Of a stretch of 64,000 nucleotides of DNA, positions 28,780 to 38,379 are shown in pieces. The notes beneath the pieces were generated by a model. It saw only the letters and a list, made by a program, of their open reading frames with translations, was not told the origin of the DNA and made no database searches. Within the stretch, counting starts at the first letter, position 1. The number at the start of each line of letters is the position of its first letter. Origin of the DNA: a bacterium (GTDB lineage: Bacteria > Electryoneota > RPQS01 > DYHQ01); NCBI GenBank assembly GCA_030622545.1, contig JAUXGA010000001.1, forward strand, positions 372,001 through 436,000, in the 5' to 3' direction. A program made the translations under genes and the position numbers.

Positions 28780-30235
28780 AATCCTAATGGTGGCTTCCGA
28801 AGTCGTCCCTTTTGCCAAGACGGGGGGATTAGCGGATGTATGCGGCGCATTACCGAAGGCGTTGCAGGAGTTGGGACATGATGTCCGTCTTCTGATGCCG
28901 CTTTACAAGCAGGTGGATGTCAAAGGACATCGCATTCGCCGGGCGGCGGCTTTGAAGAATATCCCGTTGAAAATCGGGAGCGACAAGATACAAATAGATT
29001 TCCGAACGGGAAAGTTGCCGGACAGCAAAGTCAAAACGTACTTTCTGGACTATGATGAGTTCTACAATCGCGATGAACTTTATGTGGATCCGGAAACCGG
29101 GAAAGACTATCCTAACAATGACCGACGTTTTATCGCGCTCAGCCGAGCCGCTTTCGCCCTGTGTGAGAGCTTGGACTGGATTCCGGATGTAATTCATTGT
29201 CACGATTGGCAAACCGCTCTGATACCGCTTCTGATAAAAAATGAGGAGCGTTTCGCAGGGACGCGCACTGTCCTGACGATTCACAATCTTGGTTACCAAG
29301 GGAATTTCCCACCGGAAACTATCGAGCTTATCGGCGATTATGCTCACCTTATGCAGCCGATGGGGCCGATGGAATATTTTGGGAAGGTGAGTTTCTTGAA
29401 AACAGGTGTGCATTTCGCGGACAAACTGAACGCTGTTTCTCCGACCTATGCGCGTGAGATTCAGGGAAGCGAAGAATACGGCTATGGTTTTCAGGGTATT
29501 CTGCAGGAAAGGGCAGCCGACCTTGTCGGTATTTTGAATGGACTGGATGTCGACGTCTGGAATCCGAAAGGTGACAGCAATATCGCAGTGAACTATGATG
29601 TCGCAACTCTGGATAAGAAAATCGAAAATAAAAAAGCTCTTTGCGAACGGGTTGGATTCACCTTCAGCGAGACGGTGCCGCTCTTTGGTGTCATCTCGCG
29701 TTTGGCCGATCAAAAAGGATTCGATCTTTTCGCGGAAATCAAAGAGGCTCTTGTTGCGTTGCCGTTCCAGTTTGTTCTGTTGGGGACGGGAGACAAGAAG
29801 TATGAAGAACTCTTTCGCGGTCTCGCAAAGTCAAATCCGAAAAAATTTCACGCCATCATCGGTTTCAACAATAAGCTGGCGCATCGGATTGAAGCTGGTG
29901 TCGATTGTTTCATGATGCCGTCTCGCTATGAACCCTGCGGATTGAACCAGATGATGAGCATGCGCTATGGAACGGTGCCTCTGGTTCGCGCGACAGGCGG
30001 TCTGGCAGACACGGTGATAGATGTCGACGCTGAACCGGAGCGCGGAAATGGATTCACATTCGATGCCTATGACGCAGAGCTTCTCTTGGAAACAATCAAA
30101 CGCGCGGTAAAAACCTTTGAAAATCAATCGCGGTGGATAGCCATGCAGGAACGAGGCATGAAACACGATTTTTCTTGGACGGCTTCCGCCAATAAATATG
30201 GTGAACTCTATGAACAAGCGCTGCAAAAATCCTAA
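28763..30235 (+). CDS. glgA: Glycogen synthase (ADP-glucose type)
   Basis: 490 residues from ATG 28763, chosen because AAAGGAGAAG precedes it and MQEKRKILMVASEVVPFAKT is the normal N-terminus; an upstream in-frame TTG is ignored. GT5 glycosyltransferase extending alpha-1,4-glucan from ADP-glucose. KTGGLADVCGALPKAL binds ADP-glucose; HCHDWQTALIPLL and PSRYEPCGLNQMMSMRYG are family motifs. No glgB or glgC nearby. Starts inside the GGDEF gene (17-base overlap). Confidence 0.95.
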   Translation: MQEKRKILMVASEVVPFAKTGGLADVCGALPKALQELGHDVRLLMPLYKQVDVKGHRIRRAAALKNIPLKIGSDKIQIDFRTGKLPDSKVKTYFLDYDEFYNRDELYVDPETGKDYPNNDRRFIALSRAAFALCESLDWIPDVIHCHDWQTALIPLLIKNEERFAGTRTVLTIHNLGYQGNFPPETIELIGDYAHLMQPMGPMEYFGKVSFLKTGVHFADKLNAVSPTYAREIQGSEEYGYGFQGILQERAADLVGILNGLDVDVWNPKGDSNIAVNYDVATLDKKIENKKALCERVGFTFSETVPLFGVISRLADQKGFDLFAEIKEALVALPFQFVLLGTGDKKYEELFRGLAKSNPKKFHAIIGFNNKLAHRIEAGVDCFMMPSRYEPCGLNQMMSMRYGTVPLVRATGGLADTVIDVDAEPERGNGFTFDAYDAELLLETIKRAVKTFENQSRWIAMQERGMKHDFSWTASANKYGELYEQALQKS

Positions 30236-31172
30236 TTTGTCGCGTACAATATTGAGCAAAGTCAAGGTGGGGGTCCTTGACTTTTCTTTTTGGCGCACGT
30301 TTGTTTTTGCAATCGGCGTTGCGGTTTTCCTTCAATTGGTACATGCTCAGGAGAACTTTACACTGTTGATTGACAGGGAATCCGGATTGCTGCGCGATGC
30401 GCGTGCTATTTCTGTTGCTCCCGATGGAACGATTTACATCGCCGATACCGGCCATCATCGCATTGTGCAAGTCGGAGCGGATGGGACTCTGCTCGGAGAA
30501 ATCGGCGGCTTGGGCAAGGAGCACGGTCAGTTTCAATGGCCGATTGATGTGGCCGCGCAGCAGGGAACGAGCATCTGGGTATCCGATTTCGGCAACCGCC
30601 GCATCGAACGATTTACCCGCCGTTTTACATGGCAGGGGACGATTGAAATTCCATCCATCGATGGAGATATCGCCGGACAACCCGGAGCGCTGGCTGTAAC
30701 GGCAATGGGAGACCTTTTTGTCGTTGATCAGGATGGACAGCGCCTGTTGAAATTCAATCCGTTGGGAATTTTGCAGGCGGAGCATGGAGCGCATAGAGGA
30801 GTGCGGTGGGTTTCTCAAATCGATAATCTGGCCGCGAACAGCGAATTCGGAATTGTCTGGGCGGATAGAGAAGCGAATCTTGTACGCAGGATGGATCTCT
30901 TCGGCAGCGGCTTGGGAGATTTAGGACGAGGACAATTACGCAGCCCGGAGCGAGTGGCTTTTTCGGAGCGAACGCTGTGGGTGAGTGATTCATCGGGAAT
31001 TCTTCGCGCCGATATTGAACAGGGAGAGTTTATTCGGATACTCGAAACACAAACGCTACAGGAAAACGGTATCCGGAAACTGAGCGATTTTGCTTGCGTT
31101 AATAACTCTTACCTGTATCTTTTGGATGGGTCTCAAGGACAACTTTGGCGAGTTTCTCTTCTCTCGAAATAG
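30210..31172 (+). CDS. NHL-repeat beta-propeller, exported
   Basis: 320 residues from ATG 30210 (ATG 30198 also possible). A basic start is followed by a hydrophobic segment FVFAIGVAVFLQLVHAQ, a likely signal peptide with cleavage after HAQ near residue 46. NHL blades follow: PDGTIYIADTGHHRIVQVGA, HGQFQWPIDVAAQQGTSIWV with DFGNRRIERF, and DLFVVDQDGQRLLKFNPLG. Probably periplasmic or surface exposed and binding protein or glycan. Overlaps glgA by 26 bases and precedes a giant barrel gene by nine bases, suggesting joint expression with the outer-membrane pair. Confidence 0.78.
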   Translation: MNKRCKNPNLSRTILSKVKVGVLDFSFWRTFVFAIGVAVFLQLVHAQENFTLLIDRESGLLRDARAISVAPDGTIYIADTGHHRIVQVGADGTLLGEIGGLGKEHGQFQWPIDVAAQQGTSIWVSDFGNRRIERFTRRFTWQGTIEIPSIDGDIAGQPGALAVTAMGDLFVVDQDGQRLLKFNPLGILQAEHGAHRGVRWVSQIDNLAANSEFGIVWADREANLVRRMDLFGSGLGDLGRGQLRSPERVAFSERTLWVSDSSGILRADIEQGEFIRILETQTLQENGIRKLSDFACVNNSYLYLLDGSQGQLWRVSLLSK

Positions 31173-31181
31173 GCTTTCCGG

Positions 31182-34100
31182 ATGACTAAAGTGCATCACT
31201 CCGAAGCGAAAATCGAGTGCGTTAGGCGAGCGTTTTGGCTCTTGCCTATCGTACTCGTTTTTTTTGTCGGGACAGTGTACGGACAGATTCCAGCGCGACG
31301 CGGGAACATAACCTTCGTTGGAGGGATGCAGCAGGACAGCCTTTTTGTTTTGCCGGCGACATGGGTATTGCCGGATTCTCTTTTTGTTTTTCGCAATGAC
31401 AAACAGCAAAGCGAGTTCTCCGATTGGCGACGAACCGCCGCCGGAAATTCCATCTGGCTTTATCGTCCGCTTCTTTTGGGAGATTCGCTTAAAATCGAAT
31501 TCAGCTACCTCCCCTTCCCGGTCATCCGCAGCTATGCCCGGCATCGTTTAAGAGAAGTCAGTGTCACGACTCCAAGCGGTGATACACTGAAAACATATAA
31601 AGAAATTCCTGCACTCAGGGAGCACGATCCGAATTGGTCGGAGCTGAATAAGTCCGGCAGTCTCTTGCGCAGCATTTCCATCGGGACGAATCAGGATATG
31701 GCAATGGAAAGCGCGTTGAATTTGCAGTTGACCGGGAAAGTAGGAAAGGACGTAGAAGTCGTCGCGGCATTGACGGATCAGTCGTCACCGATAGAGCCGG
31801 AAGGAACGACGGAAACGATTCAGGAACTCGATAAAGTGTATGTGCAGGTGCGGAGTCCTCATCTGCGAGGAACTCTTGGCGATTACACGCTGGACTTGCC
31901 CGGTGGGCGCTATGATACCTACACGAGGAAACTGTCGGGAATTCAGATGGAAGCTCTCTTTCCGAATGTGAACGTCACCGCAGCGGGCGCGGTAAGTGAA
32001 GGAGAATTCTTCACGAATAATTTCATGGGGCAGGAGAGCAATCAGGGGCCCTATACACTCACGGGTAAGAACGGCGAACTCAGTGTTAAGGTTTTGGCGG
32101 GGACGGAAAAAGTTTGGTTGGATGGAGAACTGCTCCGGCGTGGTGAAGGGAATGATTATGTGATTGACTATTCGAGCGGGCAAATCACGTTCACCAGTCG
32201 GCGGCTTATCACATCGGATACGCGCATCACAGTAGATTTCGAATATGCCACGGAACGCTTCCAGAAGTTCTACGGCGCGGCGCGAGCCGAAGGCGAAATT
32301 CTGAATGGAAAAGTAAAAAGCAGTTGGACATGGATTGACGAAGCCGACAATAGAAATCAACCGCTGCTGACAACCTTCGATGAAGAAGACAGAGCCGCAC
32401 TCGCATCAGCAGGAGATAATCCCTTGCTCGCGATTGTGCCCTCGGCGGATTCGCTGGGACCCGGACTTGGAGAGTACACTCGCAGAGATACAGTTGTGAG
32501 TGGCACGACGTATTCGATGTTTGTCCTTGTCGCTCGAGACAGTACCGGTCAGCTTCAAGGAGAGTGGCGAGTCACGTTTGATTATTTCGGACAAGGAAAC
32601 GGCGAGTACGAACTTCGCGTGGATCCACTGGGGCAAACCTATCATATCTGGGTAGGGCCGGGCGCAGGTGAATACCGACCGCAGCGCAAATTGCCGCTGC
32701 CAACCGACCATCAGCTTGGAGATTTCCGACTTCAGACGGAAGTGGTGAAAGGAATTCGAGCGGGAACCGAAATAGCTCTGAGTCGCTATGACCAAAATAC
32801 CTTTTCAGGTTTGGACGATAACGATAATAATGGCTTGGCTGTTGAATCGAATTTGGAAATCGTTCCTGAAAATCTGAAGATCGGAAGTTACCGTCCGGAT
32901 TATCTGAGACTCTTCGGCTCTCTGCGATATCGCGACGACCGCTTTCAAGATATTACACGCAGTGACCTCGTGGAATTCCAGCGCGAATGGGATACCGAAC
33001 GTCTCTCCGGCACAGAAGAAACCATTCAAGAAGTCGGCGGCCAAGTGAGACCCTATCGCTTTTTGGGTCTTTCCGGCGCTTACGGAAGATTGTCAAGAGG
33101 ACAGCGGTTTGAGTCGCGCAAGAGAACCGGGCAACTGCAATTGCGGCCGTTTCAGCACTGGGAAGCGACCTACAATATTTTTCATTTGACGTCGGATGAC
33201 AGCTTAAGCGGGCGCAACAGTCGCTGGACGCGGCAGAAAACCGGAGCGAAAGGAAAGTGGTGGCGATTCGAGCCGCGTGGAGGGTTGAACTGGGAAAATC
33301 GCCGCGATAAATACACGACGCAGAGTTCCGGATTTCGATTCTGGGAATGGCACAGCGGACTCGGCATCGAGCTGCCTGCAGACGTCGATATAGATGGCGA
33401 ATATCGTCGTCGGCTCGATGACAAAATTGCTGCGTCGAATTTCTATCGCTTCTCGAATGCGTACACCGCTTCCATGCAGGCGAGTTGGAATCCATCCGTA
33501 TGGGGTCGGACGCTGCTTCGCTACAATCATCGCGAAAAAGATTACACACTTCCCGACTCTGCGGATGTGCGTACGGACATGGCGAGGTGGGAAGCTTTTT
33601 TCGTGCCGCCGTCCCGTCTCTTCGAAGCCAACTGGACTTATGAGGTCGCAAGCACACGTTCGCAAAATCAGGTGCTTATCGCTCTCGAAGTTCCTCCCGG
33701 AACCGGAGACTATCGCCGGGAAGGCGGGACCTATTTGCCGGATGATCAGGGCGACATTATCTTGGTGCCGCGGAATACGGGTTTGTTTATTCCGGTGACG
33801 GAAGTCCGCTTGACATCCATCTTTTGGCTTAGACCCGACGAAGCAAAATCGAGAATTTCTCTGCCCGATTGGCTTCATCCTTTTTCATCGGAGACGGAGT
33901 TGCAAGTCGAAGAAAACACTCGCGAGCGCTCCAACCTGCGTCTGTTTTTCTTCGACCCGTCTGTCTATCAGAGCGATTCTACGATTTACGGAAACTTTTC
34001 GATACGCGAAGATATTCATTTCCAGCGACTGAATCGGAAATTCGCCGTGCGATTTCGTTATCGCCAGAGCAGCAGTCTGCAGAATCAATATCTCAACGGA

Positions 34101-34625
34101 GGTGAAGAAAGACGGTTTCGACAGGGAGCCGTGCGCGTACGAGCGATTTATCTTGCGGGACTTCGCGGAACAACAGAACTCGATGGTGAACGCGAAACAC
34201 ATCTCTATCGAACGACGCCGTTGCCCAGTCGAGAAATTCGTCGCGCGTCTCTGGAAGAAACGGTTACATATAATTTTGGAACTCGCTGGGAATGGGGAGG
34301 AAGTCTCAGTGGTTCCTATGTCGAGGATCAACTCAGCGAAATCGTTGCCAGACTCTACAGCGTAGAACCGCGAGCGTCGTATATGTTACTGGGTCGCGGG
34401 CGCGCCGATGCAGAAATTCAGATGATTTACGCGCAATCCACGACCGACCAAATCCCATGGGAGCTTGCTCGCGGAGCAAACAAAGGAATAAATTGGCGCT
34501 GGGAGTTTACTGCGAATTATCAGTTCGCCCGCAACTTCTCGAGTTCACTGACGTATTCGGGATGGGCGGACGCGAGAGAACGAACGCTGCACACCGGCCG
34601 GGTTGAAGTGAGGGCATCGTTTTGA
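31182..34625 (+). CDS. Large putative outer membrane beta-barrel protein
   Basis: 1147 residues. Signal peptide: AFWLLPIVLVFFVGTVYGQ near residues 17-36. N-terminal half contains LTGKVGKDVEVVAALTDQ (about 182-200), QELDKVYVQVRSPHLRGTLG and a pre-strand repeat with VWLDGELLRRGEGNDYVIDY (about 312-332). These blocks occur in large FCB-group outer membrane proteins, some labelled SprA-like, though SprA is over twice this size. The C-terminal 600 residues alternate charged and aromatic residues as in wide barrels and end in Phe (GRVEVRASF), a BAM recognition feature. Function unknown. Next gene, an Omp85 protein, overlaps by four bases. Confidence 0.65.
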   Translation: MTKVHHSEAKIECVRRAFWLLPIVLVFFVGTVYGQIPARRGNITFVGGMQQDSLFVLPATWVLPDSLFVFRNDKQQSEFSDWRRTAAGNSIWLYRPLLLGDSLKIEFSYLPFPVIRSYARHRLREVSVTTPSGDTLKTYKEIPALREHDPNWSELNKSGSLLRSISIGTNQDMAMESALNLQLTGKVGKDVEVVAALTDQSSPIEPEGTTETIQELDKVYVQVRSPHLRGTLGDYTLDLPGGRYDTYTRKLSGIQMEALFPNVNVTAAGAVSEGEFFTNNFMGQESNQGPYTLTGKNGELSVKVLAGTEKVWLDGELLRRGEGNDYVIDYSSGQITFTSRRLITSDTRITVDFEYATERFQKFYGAARAEGEILNGKVKSSWTWIDEADNRNQPLLTTFDEEDRAALASAGDNPLLAIVPSADSLGPGLGEYTRRDTVVSGTTYSMFVLVARDSTGQLQGEWRVTFDYFGQGNGEYELRVDPLGQTYHIWVGPGAGEYRPQRKLPLPTDHQLGDFRLQTEVVKGIRAGTEIALSRYDQNTFSGLDDNDNNGLAVESNLEIVPENLKIGSYRPDYLRLFGSLRYRDDRFQDITRSDLVEFQREWDTERLSGTEETIQEVGGQVRPYRFLGLSGAYGRLSRGQRFESRKRTGQLQLRPFQHWEATYNIFHLTSDDSLSGRNSRWTRQKTGAKGKWWRFEPRGGLNWENRRDKYTTQSSGFRFWEWHSGLGIELPADVDIDGEYRRRLDDKIAASNFYRFSNAYTASMQASWNPSVWGRTLLRYNHREKDYTLPDSADVRTDMARWEAFFVPPSRLFEANWTYEVASTRSQNQVLIALEVPPGTGDYRREGGTYLPDDQGDIILVPRNTGLFIPVTEVRLTSIFWLRPDEAKSRISLPDWLHPFSSETELQVEENTRERSNLRLFFFDPSVYQSDSTIYGNFSIREDIHFQRLNRKFAVRFRYRQSSSLQNQYLNGGEERRFRQGAVRVRAIYLAGLRGTTELDGERETHLYRTTPLPSREIRRASLEETVTYNFGTRWEWGGSLSGSYVEDQLSEIVARLYSVEPRASYMLLGRGRADAEIQMIYAQSTTDQIPWELARGANKGINWRWEFTANYQFARNFSSSLTYSGWADARERTLHTGRVEVRASF

Positions 34626-36361
34626 AACGGCTTCTTTACATAGTCATCCTACTTACCCTCGTGCAGGTGTCATTTGCGAGTACGCTTCGTAAGATTCGAT
34701 TCCCCGGAGTGCGAGCGTTTTCGACGGCGGAGCTTTCTCATTTTCTGGGACTCTCGAAAGGAGACAGCTTATATAATTTACCGCAGCACTTGCGCGCGCT
34801 TGAGGATTCTCTTATCACCGCGGATTATCTTTTCGCACGCGTGGATTCCGTGCAGATTGATACATCGCGTCGAGGTCGCCTGATTCTTTCTGTCTATGTA
34901 AATCTCGGCGCGCTCACTCGCGTAGGACAGATACGCTGGCAGGGAGACAGTCTTTTCATTTCGCCTCGCATCGCCCGTAGCGCAAGACTTCAACCGGGAG
35001 CGGTTTTTCGCTGGGCGTCGCTTCATTCGGATATTGCCGAGATTTTGAGCGACATGGGAAATCATGGGTTCCCGTTTGCGCGCGTCACGATTCTGAGTAT
35101 CACTCCGTACATGGCAGAGGAACATTTCGTGGATGTGATTCTGCGAATACAAAAAGGCCCGCAAGCGAATGTGAATTTTCTGGAATTCTCTGGAAACCGT
35201 CTGACGAAATCTGAACTGCTTGAGCGCGAAACACGTTTGAAACCGGGAGTGTCCTATTCCGAAATCGGAGCGACACGTGCGCGGCGTTATCTGCAAAGGC
35301 TTCCTTATATTGCCGCTGTGCAAAACCCCGAAATTGTTTTTAGTCCACAGGGACAAACCGGATTGGCTTTCGCGATTACGGAAGCGCCATCGACTCGTAT
35401 CGATTTGGTTGCAGGGTATCTTCCTGGTGTTGAGGAGGGAGAGAAGGGAGTCCTGACCGGGCTTGTTGACTTGAGTTTCTTGAATCTTTTCGGCACGGGT
35501 CGGCGCGCTCTCGTTCATTGGGCTCGTCCCGACCGTTCCGTGCAGACGATTCAACTCGAATACGAAGAACCTTGGGTTGCAAAGATGCCGCTGTCTTTGG
35601 CCGTAGGATTCGGTCAGCGCATTGAGGATACTCTCTATGTGGACCGAAACGTTCATCTGCGCGCGACGGTGACACTGACGGAAGCGCTTCAAGTTTGGGG
35701 ACAAGGACATTTTAAAGAGGTGATTCCGGATAGCGTTAGCCGGGAAGTTTTAGGGCTCCCGGCGACTCGCACACGCGGTTTGGAAGCCGGATTTGTCTGG
35801 GATACGCGCGATTGGCCGCTGAATCCGAGGTCAGGCGCGATGTTTTCGACATTCGCGGGCGTGGGTTGGCGGCGTGTTTCGGCTGCGCAGGCTTACGGTG
35901 GAGAAAGTCATCGCAGACAACATTCGGCGGGTGTGGATGCGGAGGTTGCTCTGGAGGTTTTCCCGCGATGGGTTTTTGATGCGGCCTTTCATGGGAAAGC
36001 GCTGGAGTCGAATGAGCCGGAAATCCTGCTGCCGGACCTTTATCGATTGGGAGGAGCGCGCTCGCTACGCGGCTATCGCGAGGAACAGTTCACCGGCTCT
36101 CGCATCGGCTGGATGAATCTGGAACTGCGGTATTTGCTGGGAGGAGCGTCGCGTTTCTTCGGGTTTGTCGATGGAGGCGCCTATTTCCGTGAGCAATGGA
36201 TAGAGGAAACCCCGATAACCCAGCAGGATTACAAAATCGGCGTCGGAACCGGCATCCGTGTGGAAACAGGCTTGGGGATTTGGGGTTTCGATTACGCATT
36301 GGGAGAAGGGGATGCTTTGCTGTCGGGGAAGGTGCATATCTCTCTGCGAAGTGAATTCTAA
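34622..36361 (+). CDS. Omp85-family outer membrane protein with POTRA repeats
   Basis: 579 residues, TTG start at 34622 overlapping the previous stop (TTGA), with GTGAGGG upstream. Signal peptide LLYIVILLTLVQVSFAS. Two or three POTRA-like domains (about 22-250; KIRFPGVRAFSTAELSHFLG and VNFLEFSGNRLTKSELLERE), then a 16-strand barrel with FVWDTRDWPLNPRSG and the loop-6 motif LGGARSLRGYREEQF (LRGY in place of VRGF). Ends in LRSEF. Smaller than BamA and closer in size to TamA or a dedicated two-partner transporter. Its tight pairing with the giant barrel gene suggests it helps insert or export that protein; inference. Confidence 0.82.
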   Translation: MKRLLYIVILLTLVQVSFASTLRKIRFPGVRAFSTAELSHFLGLSKGDSLYNLPQHLRALEDSLITADYLFARVDSVQIDTSRRGRLILSVYVNLGALTRVGQIRWQGDSLFISPRIARSARLQPGAVFRWASLHSDIAEILSDMGNHGFPFARVTILSITPYMAEEHFVDVILRIQKGPQANVNFLEFSGNRLTKSELLERETRLKPGVSYSEIGATRARRYLQRLPYIAAVQNPEIVFSPQGQTGLAFAITEAPSTRIDLVAGYLPGVEEGEKGVLTGLVDLSFLNLFGTGRRALVHWARPDRSVQTIQLEYEEPWVAKMPLSLAVGFGQRIEDTLYVDRNVHLRATVTLTEALQVWGQGHFKEVIPDSVSREVLGLPATRTRGLEAGFVWDTRDWPLNPRSGAMFSTFAGVGWRRVSAAQAYGGESHRRQHSAGVDAEVALEVFPRWVFDAAFHGKALESNEPEILLPDLYRLGGARSLRGYREEQFTGSRIGWMNLELRYLLGGASRFFGFVDGGAYFREQWIEETPITQQDYKIGVGTGIRVETGLGIWGFDYALGEGDALLSGKVHISLRSEF

Positions 36362-36423
36362 GAGCTTGTTTTTTCCGTTTATTCTTCGTAACTTAGTAAG
36401 TTAAAATAAAGGTATAATTGTTC

Positions 36424-37953
36424 GTGAAAAAAGAGCTCATTATTAATTCTACGACGACGGAAGCTCGCATTGCGCTGTTGGAAGACGGGCAGCTTGTGGA
36501 ACTTTTTGTCGAGCGGCCGGAAACCGAGCGGAATATCGGGGATATCTATAAAGGCGTCGTTCATCGAGTCGCTGCGGGTATGAAGGCGGCTTTCATCAAC
36601 ATAGGCTGGCCTATGGACGGCTTTATTCACTTCTCGGATGTGGGCACAGGCGCCTCAGAGTTGCTGGGAGGAGTGGACGAGCATATCCAGGTAGAGGGAA
36701 AGCGGTCACGTACGGCGCACTACAAACGACCGAACTTGAAAGTCGGGCAAGAAATCCTTGTTCAGATTGTCAAGGAACCTCTGGGCAAGAAAGGGCCCCG
36801 CGTAACCTCCGAAATCAGTCTGCCGGGACGGTTTCTGGTGCTGGTGCCGGGAGCATCACATATCGGGGTTTCGCGCCGCATTGAAAATTTCAAAGAGAAA
36901 AAGAGACTCAAGGCGATTCTTCAAAAAATTCAGCCGGAAGGATTTGGGCTTATCGGTCGGACCGTTGCCGAGAAGAGAACAGAAGAAGACTTAACGAAGG
37001 ATCTGAAAAGGATACAACGGCTCTGGAATATGGTAAGCACTCGCGTCAGCAAAACGAGCGCACCGGCGCGAGTTCATAAAGAGCAGCCTCTGACCTCCAG
37101 TGTCATCCGGGATCTTTTCGCCGCGGATATTGAACGAGTTTTAGTGGATTCGAAAACGCTCTACCGCGAAATTCGTACCTATGTTCGGTCGGTGGCTCCC
37201 GGTCTCCTCGAACGTATCCAATTGCACAAAGAACACGGGCCGATTTTTGACGTTACAAATGTTGAAGGCGAGATTGAAAAAGGACTAGCGCGGAAAGTCT
37301 GGTTTGGAAGCGGCTCTTATCTTATCATCGAGCAGACAGAAGCCGTGGTAACTATCGACGTCAACTCGGGGCGTTTTCGTGGGAAGAAAGATCAGGAAGA
37401 GAATAATTTAAAAGTAAACTTGCTCGCCGCGCGGGAACTCTGCCGCCAGATTCGCTTCCGCGATTTGGGAGGCATCCTCATCGTTGATTTCATTGACATG
37501 TCTCAGGATAAGAATCAAAAACGCGTGCTCGATGAGATGCGAAAGGAATTGAGAAAAGACCGCGCGAAATGGGACATGGCTCCGATTTCACGATTCGGCA
37601 TTATGGAACTCACGCGCCAGAGAACCAAACCCAGTCTGGTCTTTACCTTCAATGAACCCTGCCCTATGTGCGATGGTTCCGGGATGGTGGTTTCCAAAGA
37701 AACGGCTGTGACGCAGTTGGAAAACTGGGTGCGGCGTTTCAAAAGTCGCTCCGGCGAATTGGGATTAACGGTGCGGGCTCATCCGGAAATCGTTGAGTTT
37801 ATCACGAAAGGCCTCAAATCACATATTCGTCAAATTATGTGGGCAAATCTCATGTATATCAAACTGGAATCAGACGATAGCCTGAAATTAGAGGATTTCA
37901 GATGCTACAGTTGGAAGCGCGGGGAAGATGTAACGGCTGAATTTCGGACTTGA
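36424..37953 (+). CDS. rng: Ribonuclease G/E family endoribonuclease
   Basis: 509 residues from GTG 36424, giving MKKELIINSTTTEARIALLE, the usual N-terminus; an in-frame TTG at 36418 has better SD spacing and cannot be excluded. S1 domain with NIGDIYKGVVHRVAAGMKAA, 5' sensor region, then the catalytic Asp pair D312 (TIDVNSGRF) and D355 (IVDFIDM), 43 residues apart as in E. coli RNase E, and the zinc-link cysteines C413 and C416 (CPMC), 101 residues after D312 as in E. coli. No long C-terminal scaffold, hence RNase G-like. Usually next to rplU-rpmA, as here. Confidence 0.94.
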   Translation: MKKELIINSTTTEARIALLEDGQLVELFVERPETERNIGDIYKGVVHRVAAGMKAAFINIGWPMDGFIHFSDVGTGASELLGGVDEHIQVEGKRSRTAHYKRPNLKVGQEILVQIVKEPLGKKGPRVTSEISLPGRFLVLVPGASHIGVSRRIENFKEKKRLKAILQKIQPEGFGLIGRTVAEKRTEEDLTKDLKRIQRLWNMVSTRVSKTSAPARVHKEQPLTSSVIRDLFAADIERVLVDSKTLYREIRTYVRSVAPGLLERIQLHKEHGPIFDVTNVEGEIEKGLARKVWFGSGSYLIIEQTEAVVTIDVNSGRFRGKKDQEENNLKVNLLAARELCRQIRFRDLGGILIVDFIDMSQDKNQKRVLDEMRKELRKDRAKWDMAPISRFGIMELTRQRTKPSLVFTFNEPCPMCDGSGMVVSKETAVTQLENWVRRFKSRSGELGLTVRAHPEIVEFITKGLKSHIRQIMWANLMYIKLESDDSLKLEDFRCYSWKRGEDVTAEFRT

Positions 37954-37978
37954 CTTTTATTAGTAATTTTTATATATT
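37950..37978 (+). promoter_or_regulatory. Promoter of rplU-rpmA overlapping the rng stop codon
   Basis: TTGACT (37950-37955), 17-base spacer, TATATT (37973-37978). The TGA of the -35 box is the rng stop codon. Confidence 0.75.
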
Positions 37979-38012
37979 TAAGATTCTGAAAGAAGACCAA
38001 TTTTTAATTGTT

Positions 38013-38040
38013 TTCCTATTGTAATTACTGCAATTAGGAA
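38013..38040 (+). promoter_or_regulatory. Hairpin in the rplU leader
   Basis: TTCCTATTG pairs with CAATTAGGAA: nine base pairs with one bulged T and a nine-base loop, directly before the rplU ribosome site. It could be a site for autoregulation by L21, as leaders upstream of rplU do in other bacteria; no match to a known leader class was tested. Confidence 0.35.
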
Positions 38041-38050
38041 GTGAGGATTC

Positions 38051-38359
38051 ATGTACGCTGTATGTCGCATAGGCGGACAACAATTTCGCGTCGAAGCAGA
38101 CAAGGTTCTGCGGGTACCGAAACTTCAGGCGGCCAAAGGTGAAACGCTGGAACTCAGGGATATTCTGATGATTTCCGACGATAATGGGGCGCGCTTTGGA
38201 CAGCCGACGGTTGAAGGAAAAGTCACGGCACGAGTTTTGGGACATGGCCGTGATGAAAAAGTCATTGTGTTCAAGAAAATTCGTCGCATGGATTATAAGC
38301 GCAAACGCGGACATCGTCAGCATTTTACGGAACTGAAGATCGAAGCAATCGAAGCTTAG
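38051..38359 (+). CDS. rplU: 50S ribosomal protein L21
   Basis: 102 residues. [20 protein letters not shown] at the start, [20 protein letters not shown] and [15 protein letters not shown] near the end are L21 signatures. Has its own promoter and a 70-base leader. Paired with rpmA 20 bases downstream, the standard arrangement. Confidence 0.97.
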   Translation: MYAVCRIGGQQFRVEADKVLRVPKLQAAKGETLELRDILMISDDNGARFGQPTVEGKVTARVLGHGRDEKVIVFKKIRRMDYKRKRGHRQHFTELKIEAIEA

Positions 38360-38379
38360 GATTTCTAAAAGGAGTTATT

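Noticed and set aside
31785-33878. Several long minus-strand frames opposite the giant barrel gene
   Set aside because: Shadows of biased codon use; no ribosome sites and no domain resemblance.
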